DNA from: an uncultured Ruminococcus sp.
Lineage (GTDB): Bacteria > Bacillota > Clostridia > Oscillospirales > Acutalibacteraceae
DNA length: 64,000 nt
NCBI GenBank assembly: GCA_900539465.1
Contig: UQCF01000002.1
Coordinates: 156,943 to 220,942, forward strand
Direction: 5' to 3'
The notes beneath the pieces are model-generated. The model ran no database searches. It worked only from the letters and a program-made list of their open reading frames with translations, and was not told the DNA's origin. Position 1 is the first letter of the stretch. The number at the start of each line of letters is the position of its first letter. Positions 8,687 to 17,379 of this stretch are shown piece after piece. The position numbers and the translations under genes were made by a program.

Positions 8687-9724
8687 ATGCCAAAAACAAT
8701 GATAGCTATGAGCGGAGGAGTGGACAGCTCTGCGGCGGCACGGCTTATAAAAGATATGGGTCACGACATCTGCGGAGCCATAATGACTCTTTACGGCGAT
8801 AATTCAAAAGATATAAAAGATGCCGAAGCCGTTGCACAAAGGCTCGGTATGCCATTTTATGTCTTTGACTTTCATAATGAGTTTAAAAAATATGTTGTGG
8901 ATGATTTTGTATCTTCTTATTGTTCCGCGCTCACGCCGAACCCGTGCGTGGTCTGCAACAAACATATAAAATTCGGCGCATTTTTAGACAGAGCGCGTGA
9001 GCTTGGCTGTGACTTTGTTGCAACGGGTCACTATGCCAAAACAGAGTATGACAAAGAACGCGGCAGATACATAATAAAAAAGGCGGACGACCTCAGCAAA
9101 GACCAAAGCTATGTGCTTTATTCTCTCACACAAGATCAGCTTAAAAGCGTTATATTGCCGCTCGGTTCTTACACCAAAGACCGCTCGCGTGAAATTGCCA
9201 AAAACAGCGGATTTGAAAATGCAGGCAGAAGCGACAGCCAGGATATTTGCTTTATCCCAAACGGCGAATATGCCTCTTTTATAAAAGAGCATTGCCCAAA
9301 TCTTTCATCATACGGCAACTTTGTTACTAAAGACGGCAGCGTTATAGCAAAGCATAAAGGCATAATAAATTATACCGTCGGTCAGCGCAAGGGGCTTGGT
9401 ATATCCGCACCTGCACCGTATTATGTTCTTAGCAAGGATTCGGAGAGCGGCGACGTTATTCTCGGCAGCAACGACGATTTGTTTTCATGTTATCTCACTG
9501 CAAAAAATGTGAATTTTATAAGCATAGAGGCTTTGACGGAGCCTATGCAGGTCAAGGCGAAAATAAGATACAACCAAAAAGAAGAGGCAGATTCGCTCAT
9601 AACTCCTCTTGCAAACGGCAGGGTGGAGGTTGAGTTTGCAAAACCGCAAAGAGCGATAACTCCCGGGCAGTCGGTGGTTTTTTATGACGGCGATGTTGTT
9701 GTCGGCGGCGGTGTAATCGAATAA
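8687..9724 (+). CDS. mnmA: tRNA-specific 2-thiouridylase MnmA
   Basis: 345 residues. MnmA adenylates and thiolates U34 of tRNA(Lys), tRNA(Glu) and tRNA(Gln), taking sulfur from a cysteine desulfurase. Seen: ATP pyrophosphatase P-loop SGGVDSS at ~9-15, NPCVVCN containing the nucleophilic cysteine (~95), SDSQDICF with the second catalytic cysteine (~190), TVGQRKGLG central domain, and the C-terminal beta barrel (QRAITPGQSVVFYDGD). Clustering with nifS fits a direct sulfur relay, as in the Bacillus NifZ/YrvO-MnmA pair. Confidence 0.96.
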   Translation: MPKTMIAMSGGVDSSAAARLIKDMGHDICGAIMTLYGDNSKDIKDAEAVAQRLGMPFYVFDFHNEFKKYVVDDFVSSYCSALTPNPCVVCNKHIKFGAFLDRARELGCDFVATGHYAKTEYDKERGRYIIKKADDLSKDQSYVLYSLTQDQLKSVILPLGSYTKDRSREIAKNSGFENAGRSDSQDICFIPNGEYASFIKEHCPNLSSYGNFVTKDGSVIAKHKGIINYTVGQRKGLGISAPAPYYVLSKDSESGDVILGSNDDLFSCYLTAKNVNFISIEALTEPMQVKAKIRYNQKEEADSLITPLANGRVEVEFAKPQRAITPGQSVVFYDGDVVVGGGVIE

Positions 9725-9727
9725 TTT

Positions 9728-9757
9728 ATCGGGCGGCGCGAAGCTGCCCGATTTTCT
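9728..9757 (+). terminator. Rho-independent terminator after mnmA
   Basis: 10-bp stem ATCGGGCGGC / GCTGCCCGAT (one G.T pair), loop GCGAA, followed by TTTCTTAT; starts 3 bases after the stop codon. Confidence 0.85.
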
Positions 9758-9760
9758 TAT

Positions 9761-9789
9761 TTGCAAATTTTTTTAATTGATGATATACT
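9761..9789 (+). promoter_or_regulatory. Promoter of the leucine-rich-repeat protein gene
   Basis: TTGCAA (9761-9766), 17-base spacer, TATACT (9784-9789), about 30 bases upstream of the ATG. Confidence 0.6.
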
Positions 9790-9818
9790 TTTATAAAGAG
9801 TTAAACGAGGTGTAGAAA

Positions 9819-11732
9819 ATGAAAAAAACGCTTTCTGCTTTTATATGTATCGTTATTTTGATTTTAAGCGTTACGGCGAGCGTGCCGAGTGCTTTTGCCG
9901 CGTCATACAGCGGCAAGTGCGGCGATGCGCTCACATGGAGTCTGGACACCTTTAAGGGTGTGCTCACTGTTGAAGGCAGCGGAAAAATGTATGACTACAC
10001 CTCCTCCAACCACCCGGAGTGGGACAGATACCAAAATTATATAAAAACCGTTGAGATAGAGAGCGGAGCGGAAAATATCGGCGCATATGCCTTTTATAAC
10101 TCCAACGGCTATAAATATAAAAAAATGACTTCACTCTTTTTAGCCGATACGGTTAAAGAGATAGGCGAGTATGCTTTCAGAGGCAGCCCGTCGCTCAAAA
10201 CCGTCGGCGGGGGAGAGGGCATAGTCTTAATAGGTGATTATGCTTTCAGAGACTGCGCGGCTTTGACCGATTTTTCATTCGGCGAAACAACCGAAAACAT
10301 TGGCAGCGGTGCTTTCAGCCTTTGCTCCTCTCTGCAAAATGTAACTCTTCCCGATTCTCTTTATAAAATAAGTTCTGCGGCGTTTGAGGGCTGCACAGCG
10401 CTTTCCGATATTACAATCCCGGTCGGCGTTACCGAGCTTGGCAGCAGGGTATTTGCAAATTGCACCGCTCTTAAAAATATCGTTTATCTTCCTCAAAGTA
10501 TGAATGTGAGCGGCTACGGCTGCTTTAACGGTGCGGGCGGCAGTGACGGCATGACTTTGACTGTCGGTGACGGCGTAACGCTCATACCGAGCGGTTTGTG
10601 CGCTTATTCTTCCGCACTGAAATCCGTAAAACTCGGCAGCGATGTCAAAAACATAGGTTCGGATGCGTTCAGAGGAAGCGGCATAACAATATTCAATATT
10701 ACGGCTTCGGTCAATTCCGTTTCCGCCTCCGCTTTCAGCGGCTGCAATTCCTTGACGGCGTTTACCGCCGCTGAAAACAATACGGCGTTTTCTGCCGGCT
10801 CAAACGGCGAGCTGATGAACAAAGCCGGTAATACGATTATAAGATACCCCGGCGGCAGAGCGGCAACGTCATATACCGCGGGCGATAATATAACCGCTGT
10901 CGGAGAAAGTTCTTTCAGAGAGAGTGCGAAGCTGACGAGCGTCACTTTTACAAAGAATCTTATCGGTATGGGCTCATATGCGTTTGCAGATTGCCAAAAG
11001 CTTGAAAGTGTTTCTCTTTCGACAGGCATAACGGCGCTGCCGACAGGGGCGTTTCTTGATTGCAGATCGCTTTCGAGTATTTCTATCGGTTCGGTTAAGA
11101 CAATAGGTTCATATGCGTTCAGCGGCTGCAAATCATTTAAAAGGCTGACCACCGGTTCTATGCTCACAACAATTGGCGACTACGCGTTTTCTCAGTGTGA
11201 CGGGCTTACGGACGTAACTCTTGGCGCAGGAGTTAAACAGATAGGAAATTTTGCCTTTTATTATTGCCGCGAGCTTGTGAATGTGAGTGTGCCGTCCACA
11301 GTGACAACGATTTATTCATATGCGTTTGCGGACTGCGTTAATCTTATGAATGTCAGCCTGTCGCAAGGGCTTAAAACAATAGGCAACTATGTTTTTTTGA
11401 ATTGCTCGGCGCTCTCGTCAATAAAAATACCGCAGAGCGTTACCACAATCGGCACATATTCTTTGGGATATAAATACTCGGGCAACCGCTACACCCCCAT
11501 AAGCGGATTTAAAATATATTGCTACAGCGGCTCGGCCGGCTATACATATGCCGCTGGCAACTCCTCATTTTCATATGAACTGGTCACGGACAGCACAGAC
11601 CCGGGCGATGATATTCCGCTGCCGGAGGAGCATGGCACGCTTCAAAAAATTCTCGACTCAATACTCTCGCTCGATTTTATTAAATTTATCGGAAATCTTT
11701 TGGATATTTTGTTCCCTATGCTATACAAATAA
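9819..11732 (+). CDS. Secreted BspA-type leucine-rich repeat protein
   Basis: 637 residues. A signal peptide (~1-28, cleavage after AFAA) precedes a short N-terminal segment with WSLDTFKGVLTVEGSGKM, the usual entry cap, and then ~20 tandem BspA/TpLRR repeats of 22-24 residues (pattern IGxYAFxxCxxLxxVxLPxxVTxIG). Repeats are regular, with one ~30-residue interruption around residue 325-350. The C-terminus is a hydrophobic tail (FIKFIGNLLDILFPML) with no LPxTG, dockerin or SLH module. BspA proteins act in adhesion and binding of host or dietary ligands, but the ligand here is unknown. RBS CGAGGTG; monocistronic between terminators. Confidence 0.9.
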   Translation: MKKTLSAFICIVILILSVTASVPSAFAASYSGKCGDALTWSLDTFKGVLTVEGSGKMYDYTSSNHPEWDRYQNYIKTVEIESGAENIGAYAFYNSNGYKYKKMTSLFLADTVKEIGEYAFRGSPSLKTVGGGEGIVLIGDYAFRDCAALTDFSFGETTENIGSGAFSLCSSLQNVTLPDSLYKISSAAFEGCTALSDITIPVGVTELGSRVFANCTALKNIVYLPQSMNVSGYGCFNGAGGSDGMTLTVGDGVTLIPSGLCAYSSALKSVKLGSDVKNIGSDAFRGSGITIFNITASVNSVSASAFSGCNSLTAFTAAENNTAFSAGSNGELMNKAGNTIIRYPGGRAATSYTAGDNITAVGESSFRESAKLTSVTFTKNLIGMGSYAFADCQKLESVSLSTGITALPTGAFLDCRSLSSISIGSVKTIGSYAFSGCKSFKRLTTGSMLTTIGDYAFSQCDGLTDVTLGAGVKQIGNFAFYYCRELVNVSVPSTVTTIYSYAFADCVNLMNVSLSQGLKTIGNYVFLNCSALSSIKIPQSVTTIGTYSLGYKYSGNRYTPISGFKIYCYSGSAGYTYAAGNSSFSYELVTDSTDPGDDIPLPEEHGTLQKILDSILSLDFIKFIGNLLDILFPMLYK

Positions 11733-11776
11733 AAATCAGGATTGCCGCCGAGATTTTTCGGAGCAATCCTGATTTT
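11733..11776. terminator. Bidirectional terminator between convergent genes
   Basis: AAATCAGGATTGC / GCAATCCTGATTT stem of 13 bp with an inner CCG/CGG helix; T-run on the + side (TTTTTTT) and A-run on the other side, so it can end both the LRR gene (+) and the SPFH gene (-). Confidence 0.85.
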
Positions 11777-11778
11777 TT

Positions 11779-12702
11779 TTATTTCGCCGATTCGCTTATT
11801 CCGTTAACCAAACCCGCAATTCCCTGAATTTCTGACGGTATAATAATCTTTGTCGCCTGACCGTCTGCGGCTTTCTCAAACGCTTCAAGGCTCTTGAGCT
11901 TCAAATATGCGTCGCAGGGCTTTGAGTCGTTAATATAAGCAATACCCTCTGCACGCGCCTTCTGAACGGTTTTGATAGCCTCTGCTTCACCCTCTGCCTC
12001 GCGCATTTTAGACTCTTTAACAGCCTCTGCGTGAAGAATGGCGGCCTGCTTGTCAGCCTCCGCTTCAAGAATTTGCGACTCTTTAAGACCCTCTGCAACA
12101 AGAATTTTACTTGCCTTTTCACCCTCTGCTCTGAGGATTGATTCACGGCGCTGACGCTCCGCTTTCATCTGTTTTTCCATCGCGTCCTGAATTTCGCGAG
12201 GGGGCAAAATGTTTTTAAGCTCAACGCGGTTTACTTTAATTCCCCACGGGTCGGTTGCTTCGTCAAGTATTCCTCTGATTTTTGCATTGATAGTGTCGCG
12301 TGAGGTGAGCGTATGGTCAAGCTCAAGCTCGCCGATAATATTACGAAGTGTCGTTGCACTGAGGTTTTCTATTGCCGATATGGGACTTTCAACGCCATAG
12401 GCGTAAAGCTTCGGGTCTGTTATCTGAAAGAAAACAACCGTGTCTATCTGCATTGTGACGTTATCTTTTGTGATAACCGGCTGGGGCGGGAAGTCCACAA
12501 CCTGCTCTTTGAGCGAAACGATTTTAGCGATTCTTTCAAAAATCGGCACTTTAACATGAAGTCCTGTTTGCCATGTGGTGCTGTATGCTCCGAGACGTTC
12601 GATAACATACGCCTTTGACTGCGGAACAATTTTTACGTTTGCAACCACAAGAATAATGATTATGAGTGCAATGATTAAAAGCGCAATGATTAAAGGTGAC
12701 AT
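11779..12702 (-). CDS. qmcA: SPFH/Band 7 (stomatin/QmcA-like) membrane protein
   Basis: 307 residues. N-terminal transmembrane helix (~4-24), SPFH domain (~25-190: KAYVIERLGAYSTTWQTGLHVKVPIFERI, LKEQVVDFPPQPVITKDNV), and a long Ala/Glu-rich coiled coil (~185-260: repeated AEGEKASKILVAEG-like units), then a short C-terminal tail. The family forms membrane microdomain scaffolds that work with NfeD proteins and membrane proteases. RBS GGAGGAAATT. Downstream partner of nfeD with a 9-base gap, the classic nfeD-SPFH operon. Confidence 0.93.
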   Translation of the reverse strand: MSPLIIALLIIALIIIILVVANVKIVPQSKAYVIERLGAYSTTWQTGLHVKVPIFERIAKIVSLKEQVVDFPPQPVITKDNVTMQIDTVVFFQITDPKLYAYGVESPISAIENLSATTLRNIIGELELDHTLTSRDTINAKIRGILDEATDPWGIKVNRVELKNILPPREIQDAMEKQMKAERQRRESILRAEGEKASKILVAEGLKESQILEAEADKQAAILHAEAVKESKMREAEGEAEAIKTVQKARAEGIAYINDSKPCDAYLKLKSLEAFEKAADGQATKIIIPSEIQGIAGLVNGISESAK

Positions 12703-12711
12703 AATTTCCTC

Positions 12712-13134
12712 CTATTCTTTCTCAACAATGAGCTTTACTCCGTCAATTTTTTTAACGGTGACAAACTCATCTTTTTCTATTTGCGTGCTGTTAAGCGAGC
12801 GTGCAGTCCAAACAACTCCGTTGATTTTGACCGCGCCACACTCTTCTTCGTTGTTTATTTTTTCAACCACCTTGGCGGTTTTACCGATACACCTGTCGGC
12901 ATTTGTGGGGCTGAATTTCTTTTGCGTAATTTTTTTGATAAAAGGTCTTGTCGCAACAAGCGTAACAGAGGTCACCGCAACAAAAATCACTATTTGTATC
13001 GGCAGAGAAACATCTAACGCGCAGGCAACAAGCGCCGCCGCAGAGCCGAGTGCAAACCAGATTGTGACAAGCTGTGTGGTTACGGCTTCTATTATCAAAA
13101 AAACTATAATTGCCGCCGCCCATGTATAAATCAT
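12712..13134 (-). CDS. NfeD-like membrane protein (short form)
   Basis: 140 residues with two or three hydrophobic helices in the first ~70 residues (IVFLIIEAVTTQLVTIWFALGSAAALVACAL, IVIFVAVTSVTLVATRPFI) and a C-terminal OB-fold region (~85-140: IGKTAKVVEKI, GAVKINGVVWTARS). This is the short NfeD1b type without the ClpP-like protease domain. RBS GGAGGAGATAAA before the ATG. Pairs with the SPFH gene immediately downstream. Confidence 0.9.
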   Translation of the reverse strand: MIYTWAAAIIVFLIIEAVTTQLVTIWFALGSAAALVACALDVSLPIQIVIFVAVTSVTLVATRPFIKKITQKKFSPTNADRCIGKTAKVVEKINNEEECGAVKINGVVWTARSLNSTQIEKDEFVTVKKIDGVKLIVEKE

Positions 13135-13203
13135 TTTATCTCCTCCTTACGGCTTTATTCGGCAAGCAATGCGTTTTGTTTAATAAATATTAACTTTAGC
13201 TTT

Positions 13204-13232
13204 AATATATCATTAAATTCATTCTAAGTCAA
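13204..13232 (-). promoter_or_regulatory. Promoter of nfeD-SPFH operon
   Basis: On the minus strand TTGACT, 17-base spacer, TATATT; starts ~70 bases upstream of the nfeD ATG and overlaps the tail of the cysS terminator. Confidence 0.6.
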
Positions 13233-13263
13233 TAAAAATCGGGGCTGATGCGTCAGCCCCGAT
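13233..13263 (-). terminator. Rho-independent terminator of cysE-cysS
   Basis: Perfect 11-bp stem ATCGGGGCTGA / TCAGCCCCGAT with a 4-base loop, followed on the minus strand by TTTTATT; 14 bases after the cysS stop. Confidence 0.9.
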
Positions 13264-13276
13264 AAAGCTTTTATGC

Positions 13277-14668
13277 TTATACTTTGTGCCACTTTACTCC
13301 GCCGGCGGTGTCCTCAAGCACAACGCCCATGTTTTTAAGCTCGTCGCGGATTCTGTCTGCCTCCGCCCAGTTCTTTTCTTTTCTTGCCTGTGTGCGCTTT
13401 TCTATAAGAGCTTCAACCTCACTGTCTATCGACTGCGATTTTCTGTTATACACAATGCCGAGAACAGAGCAAAGCTCGTCAAAGATTTTTGCGGCGGCTT
13501 CGCAGGTCGCCTTGTTTGCCGAGCCGGAAATAACCTTGGTGTTTATATCTCTTACAAGCTCAAATATTGCGGCAAGCGCGTCTGCGGTGTTGAGGTCGTC
13601 GTCCATAGCGGCGATAAACTGCTCTTTGCGGCCGTCAATAAGCTTTATGATTTCTGCGTCCGCTTCGCCGTCGGCTGCATTTTTGATTGCAAAATCGAGG
13701 TTGTCGCGGCAGGTATAAAGCCTTGTGAGCGATGATTTGCACTGCTCGATAATCTCCGTGCTGTAATTTATGGGGCTTCTGTATTGAGAGGATATGAGAA
13801 GATAGCGAATCGGCTCATATCCGTATTCGTTTGCAACATCTCTCACGGTGAAGAAGTTGTTGAGCGATTTAGACATTTTTACATTGTCAACAGTGATGTA
13901 GCCGTTGTGCATCCAATAGTTTGCAAACGGAGCGTCATTGCAGCACTCGCTCTGTGCAATCTCGTTTTCGTGGTGGGGGAAGATAAGGTCCTGCCCGCCG
14001 CAATGAATGTCTATTGTTTTGCCGAGATAGCGGCGGTTCATCGCAGAGCACTCAATGTGCCAGCCGGGGCGGCCCTGACCCCAGGGGGATTCCCAATACG
14101 GCTCGCCGGGCTTTGCTTTTTTCCAAAGAGCAAAGTCCATAGGCTCTCTTTTGATTTCACCGACCATTATTCTTGCACCTGCCTCAAGCTCCTCAAGCGG
14201 CTGATGCGAAAGCTTGCCGTAGCCGCTGAATTTTTTGGGGCTGAAATAAACGTCGCCGTCCGCCTCATAGGCATATCCTTTTTCTATAAGAGTGCTTACG
14301 ATGTCTATTATTTCATCAATATTTTCTGTTGCCTTGGGGTGAATTGTTGCTTCACGAACATTAAGCCCCTTTGCGTCAGTCCAAAATTCTTTTATATATT
14401 TTTCCGATATTTCCTTATAGCTGACGCCTTCTTCGTTTGCTCTTTTTATGATTTTATCGTCAATATCCGTAAAATTCTGAACAAATGTAACGTCATATCC
14501 GCGGTATTCGAGGTATCTGCGAAGAATATCAAACACGCACAGGGGGCGCGCGTTGCCGATGTGTATATAGTTATATACGGTAGGGCCGCAGGCGTATATT
14601 TTTACTTTGCCTTCTTCGAGTGTTTTAAGCTCTTCTTTTTTTCTTGTAAGAGTGTTGAAAATTTTCAT
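13277..14668 (-). CDS. cysS: Cysteinyl-tRNA synthetase
   Basis: 463 residues, normal length. Class I synthetase charging tRNA(Cys). Visible: CGPTVYNYIHIGNARP with the HIGH-type motif (HIGN, ~35) and the zinc cysteine (C27 region), YEADGDVYF, WHIECSAM (zinc ligand), HHENEIAQSE (zinc ligands), and KMSKS (~270). ATG overlaps the cysE stop by 4 bases, showing translational coupling. The transcript starts behind a cysteine-specific T-box, so synthesis should rise when tRNA(Cys) is uncharged. Confidence 0.98.
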   Translation of the reverse strand: MKIFNTLTRKKEELKTLEEGKVKIYACGPTVYNYIHIGNARPLCVFDILRRYLEYRGYDVTFVQNFTDIDDKIIKRANEEGVSYKEISEKYIKEFWTDAKGLNVREATIHPKATENIDEIIDIVSTLIEKGYAYEADGDVYFSPKKFSGYGKLSHQPLEELEAGARIMVGEIKREPMDFALWKKAKPGEPYWESPWGQGRPGWHIECSAMNRRYLGKTIDIHCGGQDLIFPHHENEIAQSECCNDAPFANYWMHNGYITVDNVKMSKSLNNFFTVRDVANEYGYEPIRYLLISSQYRSPINYSTEIIEQCKSSLTRLYTCRDNLDFAIKNAADGEADAEIIKLIDGRKEQFIAAMDDDLNTADALAAIFELVRDINTKVISGSANKATCEAAAKIFDELCSVLGIVYNRKSQSIDSEVEALIEKRTQARKEKNWAEADRIRDELKNMGVVLEDTAGGVKWHKV

Positions 14669-15297
14669 TTTTTCATATCCTCCAGCTGTTTTTTTAATTT
14701 ATCTATTTGACCCTGAAGCCTGCAAAGCTCCTGCGAAACAGGGTCGGGAATGTGAATTTGGTCAAGATTGTCTACTCTTTCGCCGTTGCATCTCACAACT
14801 CTTGCCGGAACGCCCACGGCGGTGGTGTTGTCGGGTATATTATCAAGCACCACGGCTCCTGCGGCAATGTTTGTGTTGTTGCCGACCGTTACGGGGCCAA
14901 GCACCTTTGCACCTGCGCCGACAAGCACATGGCTGCCGATTGTCGGGTGGCGCTTGCCTGTGTCCTTGCCGGTGCCGCCGAGCGTTACGCCCTGATAAAC
15001 CGTAACATCATCGCCGATAACAGTCGTTTCGCCTATGACGGTGCCTGTGCCGTGGTCAATAAAAAATCTTCTGCCTATCTCTGCTCCTGGGTGAATTTCT
15101 ATGCCCGTGTGCTTTGAAGCAGACTGCGATATGGCTCTGGCGATAAATTTCATATTTTTTTTATAAAACCGGTGAGCAATTCGGTATTTCCTTATCGCTT
15201 TATATCCCGGGTACAACAGCAAAACTTCAAGCGAAGAGCGGCAAGCCGGGTCGCGTGCTTTGAAGCATGCTATGTCTTCTTTCATTTTATCAAACAT
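14665..15297 (-). CDS. cysE: Serine O-acetyltransferase
   Basis: 210 residues. Acetylates serine with acetyl-CoA, the committed step of cysteine synthesis. N-terminal helical region DPACRSSLEVLLLYPGYKAIRKYRIAH, then left-handed beta-helix hexapeptide repeats (IHPGAEIGRRFFIDHGTG, VYQGVTLGGTG, HPTIGSHVLVGAGAKVLG, AAGAVVL) with catalytic His in IDHGTG. First gene of the T-box operon; RBS GAGGAG in the leader end. No cysK is adjacent. Confidence 0.97.
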   Translation of the reverse strand: MFDKMKEDIACFKARDPACRSSLEVLLLYPGYKAIRKYRIAHRFYKKNMKFIARAISQSASKHTGIEIHPGAEIGRRFFIDHGTGTVIGETTVIGDDVTVYQGVTLGGTGKDTGKRHPTIGSHVLVGAGAKVLGPVTVGNNTNIAAGAVVLDNIPDNTTAVGVPARVVRCNGERVDNLDQIHIPDPVSQELCRLQGQIDKLKKQLEDMKK

Positions 15298-15311
15298 TAA
15301 GAATTCTCCTC

Positions 15312-15543
15312 AAAAAAATATCCGCCTTCGTCGCATAAGGCGACGGAGGCGGTCAATCCGCGGTTCCACTCCGGTTTATAACTCAAAAGCCGATAACGGG
15401 GCCGACCGCACAGCGATACTCTGTTCCTGCTGTGTGCTGATGGGTGCATTTCGCCGTCATAACACAAGGAGCTTTTCAGCTGCCGCTCCCTCTCTGGTGC
15501 GCCTGTTTCGGTTACTTCTCCCACTGGTAACGCATTTACTACT
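15312..15543 (-). promoter_or_regulatory. Cysteine T-box leader of cysE-cysS
   Basis: On the minus strand: an AGUA loop-E motif on the 5' side of stem I faces a specifier loop in which UGC (plus coordinates 15446-15448) is followed by A, so the specifier reads Cys. The T-box antiterminator GGAGTGGAACCGCGG lies at 15358-15372. The competing terminator is 15322-15352 (CCGCCTCCGTCGC / GCGACGAAGGCGG, one mismatch) followed by ATATTTTTTT. A TATAAT -10 box is at 15550-15555. Fills the 335-base gap between cysE and the next gene. Confidence 0.92.
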
Positions 15544-15632
15544 GATAATATTATATACCAAAACGTTCAGATTTGCATCTGCAAATATATAAATATTAAA
15601 GAAAACGTTATGTTTTAATTTGTTTAATTTGC

Positions 15633-15977
15633 TCAGAAATTGCCGCCGTTAAAGCCCCATTGCTCGACCTCTTCATATTTTATATATATGCGGTCGGGAG
15701 GAATTGACAATGTATCTTCAAAAATATTGCAAATTTCTGCGGAAAGGGCACTTGATTCATTCGAATTTATTTTGCCGAGCACCTGAACCTCTATAAACGC
15801 AGAGGGCTTTGAGTTGTCGCCCGCAAAATAAATTCTGCAATTATCGTGAAATGAGAGCATAAGCCATCTCTCGCTTTTGCCGGAGAGTATGGATATTGCC
15901 TTGCCGAGCTTTGTTTTTAATTCTTTCTCTTGCTCCGACGATATGGGGCAAGAAACGTTTGATGATATATGAGGCAT
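15633..15977 (-). CDS. MIF-like tautomerase superfamily protein
   Basis: 114 residues, the length of macrophage migration inhibitory factor. After Met comes Pro (the catalytic N-terminal proline of the superfamily). The sequence follows MIF end to end: LGKAISILSGKSERWLMLSF (the KAISxxTGKP region), AFIEVQVLGKI (ALxxVxSIGKI), a helix with SAEICNIFEDTLSIPPDRIYIKY, and the C-terminal GFNGGNF matching the GWNNSTFA end. It is therefore a full MIF-type protein, not a short 4-oxalocrotonate tautomerase. No signal peptide. It lies 18 bases downstream of the DUF1015 gene, likely the same transcript. Activity (phenylpyruvate tautomerase) and any host effect are inferred only. Confidence 0.85.
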   Translation of the reverse strand: MPHISSNVSCPISSEQEKELKTKLGKAISILSGKSERWLMLSFHDNCRIYFAGDNSKPSAFIEVQVLGKINSNESSALSAEICNIFEDTLSIPPDRIYIKYEEVEQWGFNGGNF

Positions 15978-15995
15978 AATGTTGTTCCCTCCGGA

Positions 15996-17243
15996 TTATG
16001 AAAGCTTGTGAATAAACAGACCGCTGAGAAGCTTCGGCTCAAACCATGTTGATTTAGGGGGCATTATTTTGCCTGCGTCGGCTATGTCGGTCAAATCGTC
16101 AAGTGTTGTCGGATACATGGAGAAAGCAACCTTCATGTCGGTGTTTACTCTGCGCTCAAGCTCGCCGAGGCCTCTTATGCCGCCGATAAAGTCAATTCTC
16201 TTATCTGTTCTCGGGTCATTGATGCCGAAAATGGGGGAGATAACATTGTTTTGAAGAATTGACACATCAAGCTGCGCTACGGGGTCATTCTTGTCAAAGG
16301 TGCCGTCTTTTGCAGAGAGCTTATACCATGTGCCGTCAAGGAACATACCGAAAGTATGCTTCTTTTCGGGGTGATATGCTTTATTGCCGACTTTCTCAAC
16401 CGTGAATTTCTCGCTCAAAAGATTCATAAACTCTTCTTCGCTGTGACCGTTAAGGTCTTTGATAACACGGTTATAGTCCATAATCTCGAGTTCGTCTTTG
16501 GGGAAGAGCACTGCAAGAAAGTAGTTAAACTCTTCTTCACCCGTGTAGTCGGGGTGCTTTTCACGTCTTTTAAGGCCGACCTTTACCGCTGAAGCGGCTC
16601 TGTGGTGACCGTCTGCAATATAAAGATAATCGGTTGCGGCAATGCCGGCTGAAATTTTTTCTATTGCGTTTTTATCGTCTATTACCCAAACAGTGTTTTC
16701 AACTCCGTCGTCTGTTACAAAGTCATAAACAGGTTTGTGAGAGGTCTTCCACTCCTCAACAAGAGAAGAGATGCCGTCATTCTTTTTATATGTTAAAAAT
16801 ATAGGACCCGTGTTCGCGTCGCAGTAATCAACATGGTTTATTCTGTCAGCCTCTTTGTCGGCTCTTGTGAGCTCATGCTTTTTAATGATGTTGTTTATAT
16901 AATCGTCAATTGCGGTGCAGCCCACAAGACCTGTCTGACTGCGTCCGTTCATTATTTGGCGGTAGATATAGAAACAAGGTGCTTCATCTTCTTTGCAAAC
17001 TCCGTCGCTGACGAGCTTTTGAAGATTTTCTTTAGCCTTGAGATAAATCTCTTTTGTATAAATGTTTTCGGGAATGGGGTCGAAATCTATTTCTGCTTTG
17101 TCAACGTGTAAAAAAGAGTAAGGCTTGCCCTTGACCATCTCTTTTGCTTCCGCACTGCTCATTACGTCGTATGGGAGGGCTGCCACCTCCTGTGCCTTAT
17201 CCGGCAGGGGACGTATTGCTTTGAACGGTCTGAATATTGCCAT
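15996..17243 (-). CDS. DUF1015 family protein
   Basis: 415 residues covering the whole family: N-terminal MAIFRPFKAIRPLPDKA, AALPYDVMSSAEAKEM, YSFLHVDKAEIDF, YIYRQIMNGRSQTGLVG, the central YIADGHHRAASA with paired histidines, and the C-terminal MPPKSTWFEPKLLSGLF. Function of the family is not established; members often sit beside D-3-phosphoglycerate dehydrogenase and phosphoserine aminotransferase genes in Clostridia and have been suggested to act in serine-linked metabolism or as kinases. Here the neighbour is a MIF-like gene. Confidence 0.9.
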   Translation of the reverse strand: MAIFRPFKAIRPLPDKAQEVAALPYDVMSSAEAKEMVKGKPYSFLHVDKAEIDFDPIPENIYTKEIYLKAKENLQKLVSDGVCKEDEAPCFYIYRQIMNGRSQTGLVGCTAIDDYINNIIKKHELTRADKEADRINHVDYCDANTGPIFLTYKKNDGISSLVEEWKTSHKPVYDFVTDDGVENTVWVIDDKNAIEKISAGIAATDYLYIADGHHRAASAVKVGLKRREKHPDYTGEEEFNYFLAVLFPKDELEIMDYNRVIKDLNGHSEEEFMNLLSEKFTVEKVGNKAYHPEKKHTFGMFLDGTWYKLSAKDGTFDKNDPVAQLDVSILQNNVISPIFGINDPRTDKRIDFIGGIRGLGELERRVNTDMKVAFSMYPTTLDDLTDIADAGKIMPPKSTWFEPKLLSGLFIHKLS

Positions 17244-17273
17244 TTAAAAAACTCCTTTTAAAAATATGATAAC

Positions 17274-17302
17274 ATTTTACATCATACCCTAAATAATGTC
17301 AA
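17274..17302 (-). promoter_or_regulatory. Promoter of DUF1015-MIF unit
   Basis: Minus strand TTGACA, 17-base spacer, TAAAAT. An imperfect inverted repeat ATGAT-N10-ATCAT overlaps the -10 box. Confidence 0.65.
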
Positions 17303-17322
17303 TCAATGTTGCCAAAATAATA

Positions 17323-17360
17323 ATGCACCGGGCGCAAAAATTTCGCTTTACCCGGTGCAT
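17323..17360 (-). terminator. Terminator of the XRE regulator gene
   Basis: 10-bp perfect stem ATGCACCGGG / CCCGGTGCAT around an 18-base loop; T-rich on both sides. Sits between the 3' end of the regulator gene and the promoter of DUF1015. Confidence 0.7.
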
Positions 17361-17379
17361 ATTTTAATTTATGTTTTTG

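Noticed and set aside
14479..14493. GAACAAATGT as another LexA-like site
   Set aside because: It is inside the cysS coding sequence and lacks the second half-site.
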